Source of the DNA: Bacillota bacterium | GTDB lineage: Bacteria; Bacillota_I; Bacilli_A; Acholeplasmatales; Acholeplasmataceae | Assembly: GCA_030830185.1 (NCBI GenBank) | Contig: JAURNN010000078.1 | Location: 1 to 15,986 of the forward strand | Length of the DNA: 15,986 bases | Reading direction: 5' to 3' | Part shown: positions 1-7,416 of the stretch, piece after piece | Position numbering within the stretch: the stretch's first letter is position 1 | Layout: every line of letters starts with the position of its first letter | Program-made: the position numbers and the translations under genes | Notes under the pieces: model-generated | Told to the model about the DNA's origin: nothing | The model's database searches: none | What the model saw: the letters and a program-made list of their open reading frames with translations, nothing else

Positions 1-177
1 CTCGGTTTCTTTTAATGCCAATATGATTTTCATTCTTGTGGGATCACTAAATGTTTTGAAGAACAAAGTCAGAAGTGAAATAGATTCATTATCAAGCAAA
101 TTTTTATGGGCTATTTCTATTTTTTCAGGGTGAAGAACATTACATTCACAAAACTCTATTATATCTTTTTGATCCAT
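1..177 (-). CDS. ArsR/SmtB-family metal-sensing repressor, CadC-like (C-terminus cut by window edge)
   Basis: The 59 codons seen read MDQKDIIEFCECNVLHPEKI at the start and run without a stop to the window edge. Residues 38-57 contain FFKTFSDPTRMKIILAL, the typical first winged-helix segment of ArsR/SmtB repressors (consensus LFKALGDPTRLKIL.AL). The N-terminal Cys10-Glu11-Cys12 followed by N-V-x-H-P-E-K matches the Cys-bearing arm of CadC-type sensors, where such cysteines help bind Cd, Pb or Zn. Members of this family repress transcription and leave DNA when metal binds. The start at 177 is supported by AGGAG at 184-188. A perfect inverted repeat (191-214) and a promoter lie directly upstream, suggesting autoregulation. 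The target, perhaps a metal-efflux ATPase, would lie beyond the left edge. The family is clear; the metal is inferred. Confidence 0.87.
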   Translation of the reverse strand, partial: MDQKDIIEFCECNVLHPEKIEIAHKNLLDNESISLLTLFFKTFSDPTRMKIILALKETE

Positions 178-190
178 AATAATCTCCTAT

Positions 191-214
191 CTATATGAGC
201 GTTCATTCATATAG
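191..214 (-). promoter_or_regulatory. Perfect 8-8-8 inverted repeat, probable operator of the ArsR/CadC-like repressor
   Basis: CTATATGA (191-198) and TCATATAG (207-214) are exact reverse complements separated by 8 bases. The repeat lies between the -10 element (219-224) and the ribosome binding site (184-188) of the ArsR-type gene, covering the expected transcription start. ArsR/SmtB repressors typically bind AT-rich dyads of the TATATGA...TCATATA type at this place. Binding by this protein is inferred from position and shape. Confidence 0.72.
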
Positions 215-218
215 GTAT

Positions 219-245
219 ATTATATCACAACAAAATAACAGTCAA
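219..245 (-). promoter_or_regulatory. Promoter of the ArsR/CadC-like gene
   Basis: On the minus strand TTGACT (240-245) is followed after 15 bases by TATAAT (219-224). A 17-base spacing would instead give TAATAT (217-222). Both hexamers are close to the sigma-A consensus. The expected start falls inside the 191-214 dyad. Confidence 0.6.
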
Positions 246-396
246 TGAAATTACACCGGTTTTGAACGATAATAAGTTTTTGTTGTTACTACCATATTGA
301 ATTAAATATGTTGCGTAAGACAACCATTCGGACAAAAAAGGTCATTTTTCATCAAAAAATATGTTCCCACAATGGACGAAATTTGCACACATAGAC

Positions 397-437
397 AAAA
401 AAAGCCATCGGATACCTATGAAGGTCATCTGATGGCT
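397..437 (-). terminator. Rho-independent terminator of the rRNA methyltransferase gene (possibly bidirectional)
   Basis: An 11-pair stem, 403-413 with 427-437 (one G·T pair), is extended by ACCT/AGGT (414-417 with 422-425) around an ATGA loop, with one bulged base at 426. On the minus strand it is followed by seven T (403 to 397). On the plus strand it is followed by GATTTTTATT, so it could stop transcripts from either side. Confidence 0.85.
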
Positions 438-501
438 GATTTTTATTAAGTTGGGTTAAATATAGAGTGCTGTCAAGTATGTGTCAAGTATATAACAAGT
501 G

Positions 502-1818
502 CTATTTTAATGAAAGCAACGTGATAGACTCTACATGGTATGTTTGACTAAACATATCGACAGGTACAACTTTTTTAACATTAAATAAAGTTTTTAATTG
601 TTTCAAATCTCTAGCAAGTGAGGATGGTTCACATGAAATATAAACCATTTTTTTAGGTTTCATTTCCATGACTGCTTCTATAAAAGAAGATTGTAAGCCA
701 TCTCTTGGTGGGTCCACAATGACAACATCAAAATGTTTTTTATTTTCAAGCATAAACGTTTCCACTTCAGCACATACAAAATCAACATTTTCAATGTGAT
801 TGAGTGTAGCGTTATATGTAGCATCAGAGACCGCATCTGAAATCACTTCAACACCTGTCACATGTTTTGCTTTCCTTGCAGCAAATAAACTAATCGTTCC
901 TACACCACTATAAGCATCTAAGACTGTTTCATTTTTAGTAATATGAGCGAGGTCTAATGCGATGTCATAGAGTTTTTTGGCTTGTGGAGGATTGACTTGA
1001 TAAAAAGATTGAGGTCTAATTTTAAATGTGAAATCACCAAGCTGATCATGAATAAAACCTTCACCATAAATAACTCTATCGGTATCTCCAATGACTTTAT
1101 ATATCGAAGGATTCACTTGATGAATGATGGTTTTAATATAGGGATGTTTTGAGATTAATGCAGAGATTACTTGAGATTCCTTTTTAAAACCAGGTTCTTG
1201 ACTAATAATAATGAGCATGAGTTCTTTTGTTTCAATTCCTTTTTTAACAACAGCATGCTTAATCCATCCTTTTTTTGTGACAGGATCATAGGCTTTCACG
1301 TGATAGGAATCAAGTAATGTTTTAAGTGTTTGAATGACTTCATTACCATCTTCATGTTCGATTAAACATGTTTTAATGTCTAACACTTTTTTTGTTTTTG
1401 CTTGATAAAAGCCTGCAATAAGACCGTCTTTAGAATTGGCGAATGCCATTTGAATTTTATTGCGGTATAAAAGTGGTGATTCACTAGAAACCACTGGTTG
1501 AACCGGAACATATAATTTTGCAATATGATTTAGTGCATCTGAAACACGTTTATGTTTCATTTGAAGTTGATGATCATAATTCATATGTTGAAGTTGACAT
1601 CCACCACATTGTTGATAATAAATGCATGGTGGTGTCACCCGATCTTTCGATAATGAAAGATAGGTTTTTACTTCTCCAATACTGTAATTACTTTTTTTAG
1701 AGGTGATTTCTATCTCTGCTTCTTCACCAATCATTAAATTAGGGACGAAGATTAAATCTTTTCCTGTTTTAACAACACCACGTCCATCGTGTGCGTAATC
1801 GATTGCTTTTACTTTCAT
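502..1818 (-). CDS. rlmD: 23S rRNA (uracil-5-)-methyltransferase, RumA/RlmD (RlmCD) type
   Basis: Transfers a methyl group from S-adenosylmethionine to C5 of a uridine in 23S rRNA. The 438-residue protein has the complete family plan. Residues 1-55 form a TRAM RNA-binding domain. Cys65, Cys71, Cys74 (C-x5-C-x2-C) and probably Cys151 are the [4Fe-4S] ligands. The SAM site is at 301-307 (DAYSGVG), the VDPPRDGL motif at 368-375, the catalytic Cys396 lies in YISCEPSSLARDL, and the C-terminal DMFSQTYHVE carries the general base Glu430. Gram-positive relatives (RlmCD) can modify both U747 and U1939, so the exact target cannot be read from sequence. The start is fixed by the TRAM domain. No clear Shine-Dalgarno sequence precedes it, and a terminator hairpin ends only about 10 bases upstream, so how it is transcribed is unclear. 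Confidence 0.93.
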   Translation of the reverse strand: MKVKAIDYAHDGRGVVKTGKDLIFVPNLMIGEEAEIEITSKKSNYSIGEVKTYLSLSKDRVTPPCIYYQQCGGCQLQHMNYDHQLQMKHKRVSDALNHIAKLYVPVQPVVSSESPLLYRNKIQMAFANSKDGLIAGFYQAKTKKVLDIKTCLIEHEDGNEVIQTLKTLLDSYHVKAYDPVTKKGWIKHAVVKKGIETKELMLIIISQEPGFKKESQVISALISKHPYIKTIIHQVNPSIYKVIGDTDRVIYGEGFIHDQLGDFTFKIRPQSFYQVNPPQAKKLYDIALDLAHITKNETVLDAYSGVGTISLFAARKAKHVTGVEVISDAVSDATYNATLNHIENVDFVCAEVETFMLENKKHFDVVIVDPPRDGLQSSFIEAVMEMKPKKMVYISCEPSSLARDLKQLKTLFNVKKVVPVDMFSQTYHVESITLLSLK

Positions 1819-1827
1819 AAGTTTACC

Positions 1828-1852
1828 AAAAAAAGGTCAGAAGACCTTTTTT
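1828..1852 (-). terminator. Hairpin terminator overlapping the stop codon of the M32 carboxypeptidase gene
   Basis: AAAAAAAGGTC (1828-1838), loop AGAA, GACCTTTTTT (1843-1852). The GGTC/GACC core is extended by A-T pairs and gives T runs on both strands. It overlaps the TAA of the upstream gene and ends about 10 bases before the ATG of the methyltransferase gene, so it may act as a leaky terminator or attenuator for that gene. Confidence 0.75.
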
Positions 1853-3335
1853 ATTTGTTGTATTTTCCTTTCAAGTAATTGACATAATGCATCGGATCAA
1901 ATGGTTTTTGAGTTGCGATCATCATGATTTCTTTTGGTGTTTTTGTTTGCGCAAACTTGTGAATGTGTTCTTTTGTCCAATCATTGATGACTTTAATATT
2001 ATTTTCAAGAATCGCTTTTTCAATATCAATTGCTTGTGACATGGCATCATAAATTTGTGCACCATATGCTGAACCAAGTGCGTATGTTGGAAAGTATCCA
2101 AAAGATCCATAAGACCAGTGGATATCTTGAAGGACACCTTCAGTATTGGTATTCGGACGAATCCCTAAATACGCTTCATAGGTATCATTCCAAAGTTGCG
2201 GAAGATCTTCAACTTCAATGTCACCTGCAATGAGTTTTTTCTCAATATCGTAACGTACCATAATATGTAGTGCATAGGTTAATTCATCAGCTTCTACACG
2301 AATGAGCGTACGTGCACTGTGATTCATGTAATCCATAAAATCCTCTAGAGTGACTTCATCTAATTGAGGTGAAAAGATTAATTGAAGTTTTTGATAATGA
2401 ACCGTCCAAAAAGCTTTTGAACGTCCAATCATATTTTCATACATCCTTGATTGAGATTCATGAATTCCTAGAGATGTCCCACCATGTAAATACGTATCAT
2501 CATATTTAGGATCATTTTGAATTTCATATAATCCGTGACCCATTTCATGAATCGTTGAGAATATTGAAGACGCTAGATTATCTTCTAAATAACGCGTTGT
2601 AATTCTTGTATCTACAGATGTGACACCAGAGGTAAATGGATGTTCTGAGGTTTTTAATAGTCCTCTTTCTCGGTCATAATAAAAGACATCAAGTAAGTAT
2701 TCACTAAATGCTTTTTGTTTTTCTTTATCAAAAGTTCCAGTAACAAGTTTTGGATGTAGTGGTTTAGGATGTTTTGTAACTTCTTTAACAAAATCAACAA
2801 GCTCTTTTTTTAATGTATCAAAAAAGAAATCATATTCTTTTTGAGTAAAACCTTCTTCATACATATCCAGTAAAAGATCATAGCCTTTTAAATGTTCTTC
2901 TTCTAAATATTTAACAAGATTTCTTTGGTATAACAACACTTCTTTTAACGTTGGAACAAATAAAGAAAACTCATTTTTGTGTTTCGCTTCTGCCCAAACA
3001 TGTACACTTTTTGACATTAAAACTTGATACGCGATGTATTCATCTTTAGGGATTTTTTTAATGAAGCGTAATTCTCGATGTTCTTTTTTAATTTCAATTT
3101 GTAAATCGTGTTCGAGTGTATCGAGTTCTTTGAATAATGTTTCAATCGCATTGACATAAGTCTCATTGGATTGAATGGCATAAATTTCACCAGCCATAAC
3201 CTCAAGTTGTTTCGAACGATACTCAATGGATTTCTTAGGTGCTTCAGTTTCAGCATCCCAACTCATCAGCCACATGACATATTCATATGCTTTTAGTTTT
3301 TTTCTTGTTTCTAAATAATGTTGTAATGATGTCAT
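1851..3335 (-). CDS. Carboxypeptidase Taq, M32 family zinc metallopeptidase
   Basis: A cytosolic metallocarboxypeptidase that removes C-terminal residues from peptides with broad specificity, usually as a homodimer; no signal peptide is seen. At 494 residues it has the usual family length, and every M32 signature is present: HPF at 232-234, DTRIT at 242-246, the zinc-binding HEMGH at 263-267 (Glu264 catalytic), HESQSR at 292-297 (Glu293 third ligand), IRVEADELTY at 345-354, and the G-x2-Q-D-x-H-W...GYFPTYALG block near 400-421. The start follows AGAGG about 9 bases upstream. It lies 30 bases after mgtE-2 with no terminator between, so readthrough is possible, although a TATAAT at 3360-3365 may give it its own promoter. 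The likely role is peptide recycling. Family assignment is secure. Confidence 0.96.
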   Translation of the reverse strand: MTSLQHYLETRKKLKAYEYVMWLMSWDAETEAPKKSIEYRSKQLEVMAGEIYAIQSNETYVNAIETLFKELDTLEHDLQIEIKKEHRELRFIKKIPKDEYIAYQVLMSKSVHVWAEAKHKNEFSLFVPTLKEVLLYQRNLVKYLEEEHLKGYDLLLDMYEEGFTQKEYDFFFDTLKKELVDFVKEVTKHPKPLHPKLVTGTFDKEKQKAFSEYLLDVFYYDRERGLLKTSEHPFTSGVTSVDTRITTRYLEDNLASSIFSTIHEMGHGLYEIQNDPKYDDTYLHGGTSLGIHESQSRMYENMIGRSKAFWTVHYQKLQLIFSPQLDEVTLEDFMDYMNHSARTLIRVEADELTYALHIMVRYDIEKKLIAGDIEVEDLPQLWNDTYEAYLGIRPNTNTEGVLQDIHWSYGSFGYFPTYALGSAYGAQIYDAMSQAIDIEKAILENNIKVINDWTKEHIHKFAQTKTPKEIMMIATQKPFDPMHYVNYLKGKYNK

Positions 3336-3359
3336 TGTTTGCCTCTTTTCTTAAGTTAA

Positions 3360-3365
3360 ATTATA
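3360..3365 (-). promoter_or_regulatory. Possible -10 element for the carboxypeptidase gene
   Basis: TATAAT on the minus strand lies immediately after the mgtE-2 stop codon and about 25 bases before the carboxypeptidase ATG. No good -35 hexamer is found at the right distance (CCTTAT at 3383-3388), so this may be a weak promoter or chance in AT-rich DNA. Confidence 0.35.
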
Positions 3366-4664
3366 TCATAAAATAGTTAAAAATAAGGTTGCGATTGAAA
3401 AATAAATACTAAGTCCAATAAAGTCATTCAGTGTTGTTATTAGCGGTCCTGATGCCACTGCAGGATCTTTTTTAAATCGCATTAATATAACTGGCATCAT
3501 GAATCCAATCAAGGCTGCAACTGTCATTCCAATAAGTAAAGAAAGACTTACTTGAATAGCGATAACAATAGATTGTTGAAACGTTTCTCCGATCAGTACT
3601 AAAAATAACGTTGAAAATAGTAACGTAAAGATACTCATAAGACAAGCATTCATCAAACCAATTCGAATTTCTTTTTGATGATGTTTTTTTAAATTAAACG
3701 CATCTTCATCCATTGAAAGAAGCGTAACCCCTAAAGCTTGTGTTGAAATATTTCCTGCCATCCCAAGAATGAGAGGTTGAAACAACACAAGCAATGTCAC
3801 TTGACTTAATGTGGGTTCAAAGATGGCTAGAATTAAAGCGATCATTGTATTCAATATAAGTGCAATGAGTAACCAAGGCATTCTTTTTAGATATCGTTTA
3901 ACAGCGTGATCCGCTTCATCAAAGTTGTTAATGTTGGCGAGTCTTTGAAAATCTTCATCATAGCTTTCAATGAGTTCATCAAAGACGTCATCAGAAGTAA
4001 TAATTCCAACAAGACGATCATTTTCAATGACTGCAATTGCTTCTTTGTCGTAGTCCATCATTTTTTGAATCGCAATAGTAATATCATCATTTGGATGTAA
4101 ATACGTTGTAAGTGGTTTGTATATGGATTCTATTTTTGTATTTTTTCTTGCAATTAACACTTCACTTAATGTGATTTTTCCGATCAGTTTGTGTTCATCA
4201 TCTACGACCCATAAAATATCCATATACATATATTCTGAGACGTCATGAATGAGGTGTTTTAATACTTGTCCTGCTGTTTGATGCGTTAAGATTAAGACCA
4301 CATCGACTTGCATCATACTTCCAACACGTGTGTCATGATACAATAAAATTTTTTCAATATGATGTTTCTTTTGTTTGTCTAACTGATTTAAAATGTTTGC
4401 TTGATTGTTTGACACTTTGATCCACTCAACGAGTTCATCAGATGCGAGATGTTTGATAATAAATGCTTGCTTGATTGTTGGTAAAAGGTGATAAGCATGA
4501 TCTTTTTCTTGTGGGTCTAATAGATTAATAAAATGAGGAAGGTCTTTTAAAGGTAGATGGTTAAGCATACTTTTTTGATCATGATCACTGGCATGTAAAT
4601 AAGTATCCACATATGTTTGAGGTTGTTTTTTAAATGAAAGTTGAAGGTTTTTTTCAAGCATCAT
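3366..4664 (-). CDS. mgtE: MgtE-family divalent cation transporter, second of a tandem pair
   Basis: A membrane channel/transporter of the MgtE (SLC41-like) family, normally a Mg2+-gated homodimer. The 432 residues follow the family order: a helical N domain (about 1-115), two CBS domains (about 118-245; the second ends LVGIITSDDVFDELIESYDEDF at 218-239, with acidic residues like those used for Mg2+ sensing), then five membrane helices (about 264-432). The pore-region motif FQPLILGMAGNISTQAL is at 295-311. The last helix carries DPAVASGPLITTLND (400-414), whose Asp414 matches the ion-site aspartate of characterised MgtE. It overlaps mgtE-1 by ATGA. GGAGG lies 3 bases before the first ATG and 6 before the second, so translation may start at Met2. 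It is complete and divergent from its neighbour, so it is not a split gene. The ion transported cannot be told from sequence. Confidence 0.93.
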   Translation of the reverse strand: MMLEKNLQLSFKKQPQTYVDTYLHASDHDQKSMLNHLPLKDLPHFINLLDPQEKDHAYHLLPTIKQAFIIKHLASDELVEWIKVSNNQANILNQLDKQKKHHIEKILLYHDTRVGSMMQVDVVLILTHQTAGQVLKHLIHDVSEYMYMDILWVVDDEHKLIGKITLSEVLIARKNTKIESIYKPLTTYLHPNDDITIAIQKMMDYDKEAIAVIENDRLVGIITSDDVFDELIESYDEDFQRLANINNFDEADHAVKRYLKRMPWLLIALILNTMIALILAIFEPTLSQVTLLVLFQPLILGMAGNISTQALGVTLLSMDEDAFNLKKHHQKEIRIGLMNACLMSIFTLLFSTLFLVLIGETFQQSIVIAIQVSLSLLIGMTVAALIGFMMPVILMRFKKDPAVASGPLITTLNDFIGLSIYFSIATLFLTIL

Positions 4665-5932
4665 AACCCTCCAAGTAAAAGCGTTGCAATACTAAAATAA
4701 ATCAGTAGCGCACTAACATCAATAAGTGTTGTAATAAAGGGTCCTGAAGCAATCGCTGGATCAACTTTAAGAAGTTGAAGCATTGAAGGAATCGTGATTG
4801 CTATTAGTGGTGCAAAGAAAAGTGTCGATGCAAGACTTAAGCCGATTATAAGTGAAAATGTTAAAGGTGTTGGATCATTAAACCCTCTTAAAGTTGCGTA
4901 TAGATATGCAAGTAATAACGCAAGTATACCCATTGAAATTGAAATCATGATGGATGTCATGAGTTCTTTAACAAGTGTTTTTTTAAACATGCCTTGTTTT
5001 TTAGATAAACTTTGAAGGGTTAGTGCGAGTGTTTGTGTCGCAACATTACCAGCAGTTCCTAAAATAAGTGGCTGAAATAACATTAAAACAACCACTTTTT
5101 CTAATAAGGCTTCAAATTGATGAGATAAAAGCATCATCGGAATAAACATGACAAGCAACATGACAAGCCATGGAAGTCTTTGAAGCGCCGCTTGAAAAAA
5201 GCTACCATTCAAATTGACTTTTGCAGTAATCATTTTTTCATAATCTTCAATCGCTGCTTCTTCTAGTAAATCCAGTGCATCATCAAGCGTGATCACACCG
5301 AGTAACTGATTGTCATCATTTAAAATGGGTAAAACTTTTTGATTGGTTGTTTTTAATAAATGAATTGCCTCATCAATGGGTGTATCTTCATGGCATGACA
5401 CATATGGATGCAATACATCTTCCATGGTGATGTGCGCTTCTGTTTTTAATAGTGTTTTTAAGTCGATCACACCTTTAAACTGGTGTTGATCGTGGATAAC
5501 CACCATATCAACAATGTCTAAGTCTGGTGCTTCTTTAATGAGTTTTTTAGTTACGTCTTTTGCTGAAAAAGACATCTCTACCTCACAGTAATCAATAGAG
5601 ACATGCGCGCCAATTTTACCTTCATCTAGTTCTAAAATAGAGGTTATGATTTCTTTATCTTCATTTTCGTTTAGTAATTTATTTCTGAGTGGTAGAGGTA
5701 GTAATCGTAATAAATCAATAACATCATCAGATGCCATTGTTGATATTAAATCTTTTTGTTTAGATACTGGAAAACGTAAAAAGACTTGAACTTGATAGCT
5801 TTCATCAATATAAGGTAGGAATTCAGCTGCATGTCCAATATCCATTGTTTTAAATAACAGTTTTTGATTTTTTATCGATAATTTAAATATCTCATCTGCG
5901 AGATCATATCCGTGTTGAGTTACATCTATCAT
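4661..5932 (-). CDS. mgtE: MgtE-family divalent cation transporter, first of a tandem pair
   Basis: Same family and plan as the next gene but clearly a different paralogue. Of 423 residues, about 1-110 form the helical N domain, about 112-235 are two CBS domains (second ending LLGVITLDDALDLLEEAAIEDY at 210-231), and five membrane helices follow (about 253-423). Family motifs are FQPLILGTAGNVATQ at 286-300 and DPAIASGPFITTLID at 391-405, with Asp405 at the position of the conserved ion-binding aspartate. GGGAG lies 6 bases before the ATG, and the start overlaps the stop of the DtxR-type regulator gene by ATGA. Being co-transcribed with a Mn-type regulator and a ZIP permease suggests control by metal status. 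Two coupled paralogues raise the possibility of a heterodimer, which is inference. Confidence 0.93.
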   Translation of the reverse strand: MIDVTQHGYDLADEIFKLSIKNQKLLFKTMDIGHAAEFLPYIDESYQVQVFLRFPVSKQKDLISTMASDDVIDLLRLLPLPLRNKLLNENEDKEIITSILELDEGKIGAHVSIDYCEVEMSFSAKDVTKKLIKEAPDLDIVDMVVIHDQHQFKGVIDLKTLLKTEAHITMEDVLHPYVSCHEDTPIDEAIHLLKTTNQKVLPILNDDNQLLGVITLDDALDLLEEAAIEDYEKMITAKVNLNGSFFQAALQRLPWLVMLLVMFIPMMLLSHQFEALLEKVVVLMLFQPLILGTAGNVATQTLALTLQSLSKKQGMFKKTLVKELMTSIMISISMGILALLLAYLYATLRGFNDPTPLTFSLIIGLSLASTLFFAPLIAITIPSMLQLLKVDPAIASGPFITTLIDVSALLIYFSIATLLLGGL

Positions 5933-6585
5933 ATGTTACTCCCAAAAATCATTTTAGCAGTTTGTTCACTCACATGATATGTATTTTCTTGATGGTTGAT
6001 TTCTATTTGAGATAAAGAAGGGTATTTCTTTATGATTTTAATACGGTCTTGAATGTGAATATGATGTTGCTTTAAATATTGTAATAAACCATAATCATCT
6101 TTGACTTGTAAAATTTGAAAAACGACACCTTCTTCCATATCATATAAAGAAGGGTAATTTTTAGTTTTAAATATCGTATCATAACTAGGAATGGGATTGC
6201 CGTGTTGACACGTTTCTGGTTTACCAATGAGTTCATACATTTTTTCAATCATTTTTTCAGAACCTGCATGTTCTAAATGTTCTGCTTCATGATGGACTTC
6301 TTCCCATGAATATCCTAAATACTTTTCTAAAAAAACTTCCCATATACGATGAGAGCGAATCATTCTAATCGCTTCTCTTTCACCTTTTTTAAGAAGTTTC
6401 ACACCTTGATAAGGCAAGTATTTCACATATCCTTTTTTATGAAGTTTTTTAACCATTTCATTAACACTTTGTTCACTATAAGAAAAATAAGACGCAATGT
6501 CTTTTAAACTCAAATGCGTCTTAATATCTGTAGAGGCTTCATAAATATATTTGATATAATCTTCTTCTGATTTATGTAACATCAT
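5929..6585 (-). CDS. DtxR/MntR-family metal-dependent transcriptional repressor, SloR/ScaR-like
   Basis: A metal-activated repressor of metal-uptake genes. The 218 residues hold a winged helix (about 1-72), a dimerisation and metal-binding domain (about 73-140) and a C-terminal SH3/FeoA-like domain (about 145-218), the three-domain form seen in streptococcal SloR and ScaR. Probable ligands read directly from the alignment pattern are Asp9 (in EEDYIKYIYE), His79, Glu83, His98, Glu102, Glu105 and His106. DtxR has Met10 and Cys102 where this protein has Asp and Glu, the substitution pattern of Mn2+ sensors. The CQHGNPIP stretch at 126-133 also matches the SloR group. AAGGAG lies 2 bases before the first ATG and 5 before the second (6582), so Met2 is the more likely start. 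It probably binds the palindrome at 7391-7406 and so controls its own operon. Confidence 0.92.
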   Translation of the reverse strand: MMLHKSEEDYIKYIYEASTDIKTHLSLKDIASYFSYSEQSVNEMVKKLHKKGYVKYLPYQGVKLLKKGEREAIRMIRSHRIWEVFLEKYLGYSWEEVHHEAEHLEHAGSEKMIEKMYELIGKPETCQHGNPIPSYDTIFKTKNYPSLYDMEEGVVFQILQVKDDYGLLQYLKQHHIHIQDRIKIIKKYPSLSQIEINHQENTYHVSEQTAKMIFGSNI

Positions 6586-6591
6586 GACTCC

Positions 6592-7377
6592 TTAAAATAA
6601 GATGAGTGAGATTGCCATAATGGCCATACCTAAAACAAGACCTGTAATCGATAAATGATGTTTTCCGTATTTTTCAGCAGCAGGTAATAATTCATCTAAA
6701 GAAATGTAGACCATAATACCAGCAACCGATGCAAAAAGTAACCCAAAGGTCGTTTCAGTAAAAATAGATCTTAATAAAACATAACCAATAATCGCACCTA
6801 GTGGTTCAGCAAGTCCAGATAATAATGTAAATCCGACTGCTTTTTTCTTTGAACCTGTTGCATGATAAATAGGTACAGCAACAGCAATGCCCTCGGGTAT
6901 ATTATGAATGGCAATTGCAATGGCAATACTAATTCCTAGCGTTTGATTTTCAAGTGCCCCAATAAACGTAGCAAGTCCTTCAGGAAAATTATGAATAGCA
7001 ATCGCAAGCGCTGAAAACATCCCTAAACGCATGAGTTTTTTCTTTTTTCCTTTTCCAGTTTGATCATCAATAAACTCATGAGGATTTTCTTGATCTGGAA
7101 TTAAATAGTCAATGAGTGCAATCACACCCATTCCAAAAAAGAACGCGAGTGTTGTATAAATATAAGCAACTTCAGAGTTAAAACTTGAAGATAACGCATC
7201 ATATGCTTTAGGAAAGATTTCAACAAAAGACACATAAATCATCACCCCAGCACTTAAGCCTAATGCAAATGATAAAAGCGTTTCTTGTTTAATTTTTTTA
7301 TTAAACGCAAAAATCGTTCCAAGACCAGTAGAAAGTCCAGCAAATAAAGTTAGTAAAAATGCATAAATCGGTTCCAT
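6592..7377 (-). CDS. ZIP-family divalent metal permease (ZupT-like)
   Basis: An integral membrane importer of Zn2+, Mn2+, Fe2+ or similar ions. The 261 residues contain about eight membrane helices with a short, charged cytoplasmic loop at about 95-117 (five consecutive charged or Gly-Lys residues near 108-114). The paired metal-site motifs are HNFPEG at 129-134 and HNIPEG at 158-163, followed by Glu190-Pro191 in the next helix, as in ZupT-type bacterial ZIPs. AAGGA lies about 8 bases before the ATG. It is the first gene of the unit and sits directly behind a promoter with a DtxR-type palindrome; the regulator follows after 6 bases. Control by a Mn-type sensor makes Mn2+ (or Fe2+) uptake plausible, but ZIP sequence alone does not fix the substrate. 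Confidence 0.93.
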   Translation of the reverse strand: MEPIYAFLLTLFAGLSTGLGTIFAFNKKIKQETLLSFALGLSAGVMIYVSFVEIFPKAYDALSSSFNSEVAYIYTTLAFFFGMGVIALIDYLIPDQENPHEFIDDQTGKGKKKKLMRLGMFSALAIAIHNFPEGLATFIGALENQTLGISIAIAIAIHNIPEGIAVAVPIYHATGSKKKAVGFTLLSGLAEPLGAIIGYVLLRSIFTETTFGLLFASVAGIMVYISLDELLPAAEKYGKHHLSITGLVLGMAIMAISLILF

Positions 7378-7390
7378 TATTTATCCTTTT

Positions 7391-7406
7391 TTAAGGTATA
7401 CCTTAA
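7391..7406 (-). promoter_or_regulatory. Perfect 16-base palindrome TTAAGGTATACCTTAA, probable DtxR/MntR-type operator
   Basis: The palindrome lies between the -10 element (7417-7422) and the ZIP ATG (7377), at about +4 to +20 of the expected transcript. Its shape, an AT-rich dyad with AGGTA/TACCT half-sites, resembles known operators of Mn- and Fe-dependent DtxR-family repressors. A DtxR-type gene is second in the same operon. Assignment is by position and shape. Confidence 0.8.
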
Positions 7407-7416
7407 TTTTAATTTA

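Larger units (their letters stand above)
178..501. other. Intergenic region between the rRNA methyltransferase gene and the ArsR-type gene
   Basis: This 324-base stretch holds the promoter and operator of the ArsR-type gene (184-245), the terminator of the methyltransferase gene (397-437) and an 11-base-period tandem repeat, TGTCAAGTAT at 471-480 and 482-491. The part from about 246 to 396 contains no convincing reading frame, RNA gene or repeat. A short minus-strand frame near 360-395 reads a few residues (F-R-P-L-W-E-H-I-F then stop) and may be chance. Confidence 0.5.

Noticed and set aside
327..345. GACAAAAAAGGTC as a second terminator hairpin
   Set aside because: Only three or four pairs are possible, and there is no proper T tract after the stem in either direction.
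355..396. A minus-strand fragment reading F-R-P-L-W-E-H-I-F before a stop, possibly a remnant of a small helix-turn-helix or transposase gene
   Set aside because: It is too short to assign, has no start or binding site, and no inverted-repeat ends or target duplications are visible nearby.
3366..5932. The two mgtE genes as one gene split by a frameshift
   Set aside because: Each encodes a complete N domain, CBS pair and five-helix membrane domain with its own pore motif, so they are two full paralogues.
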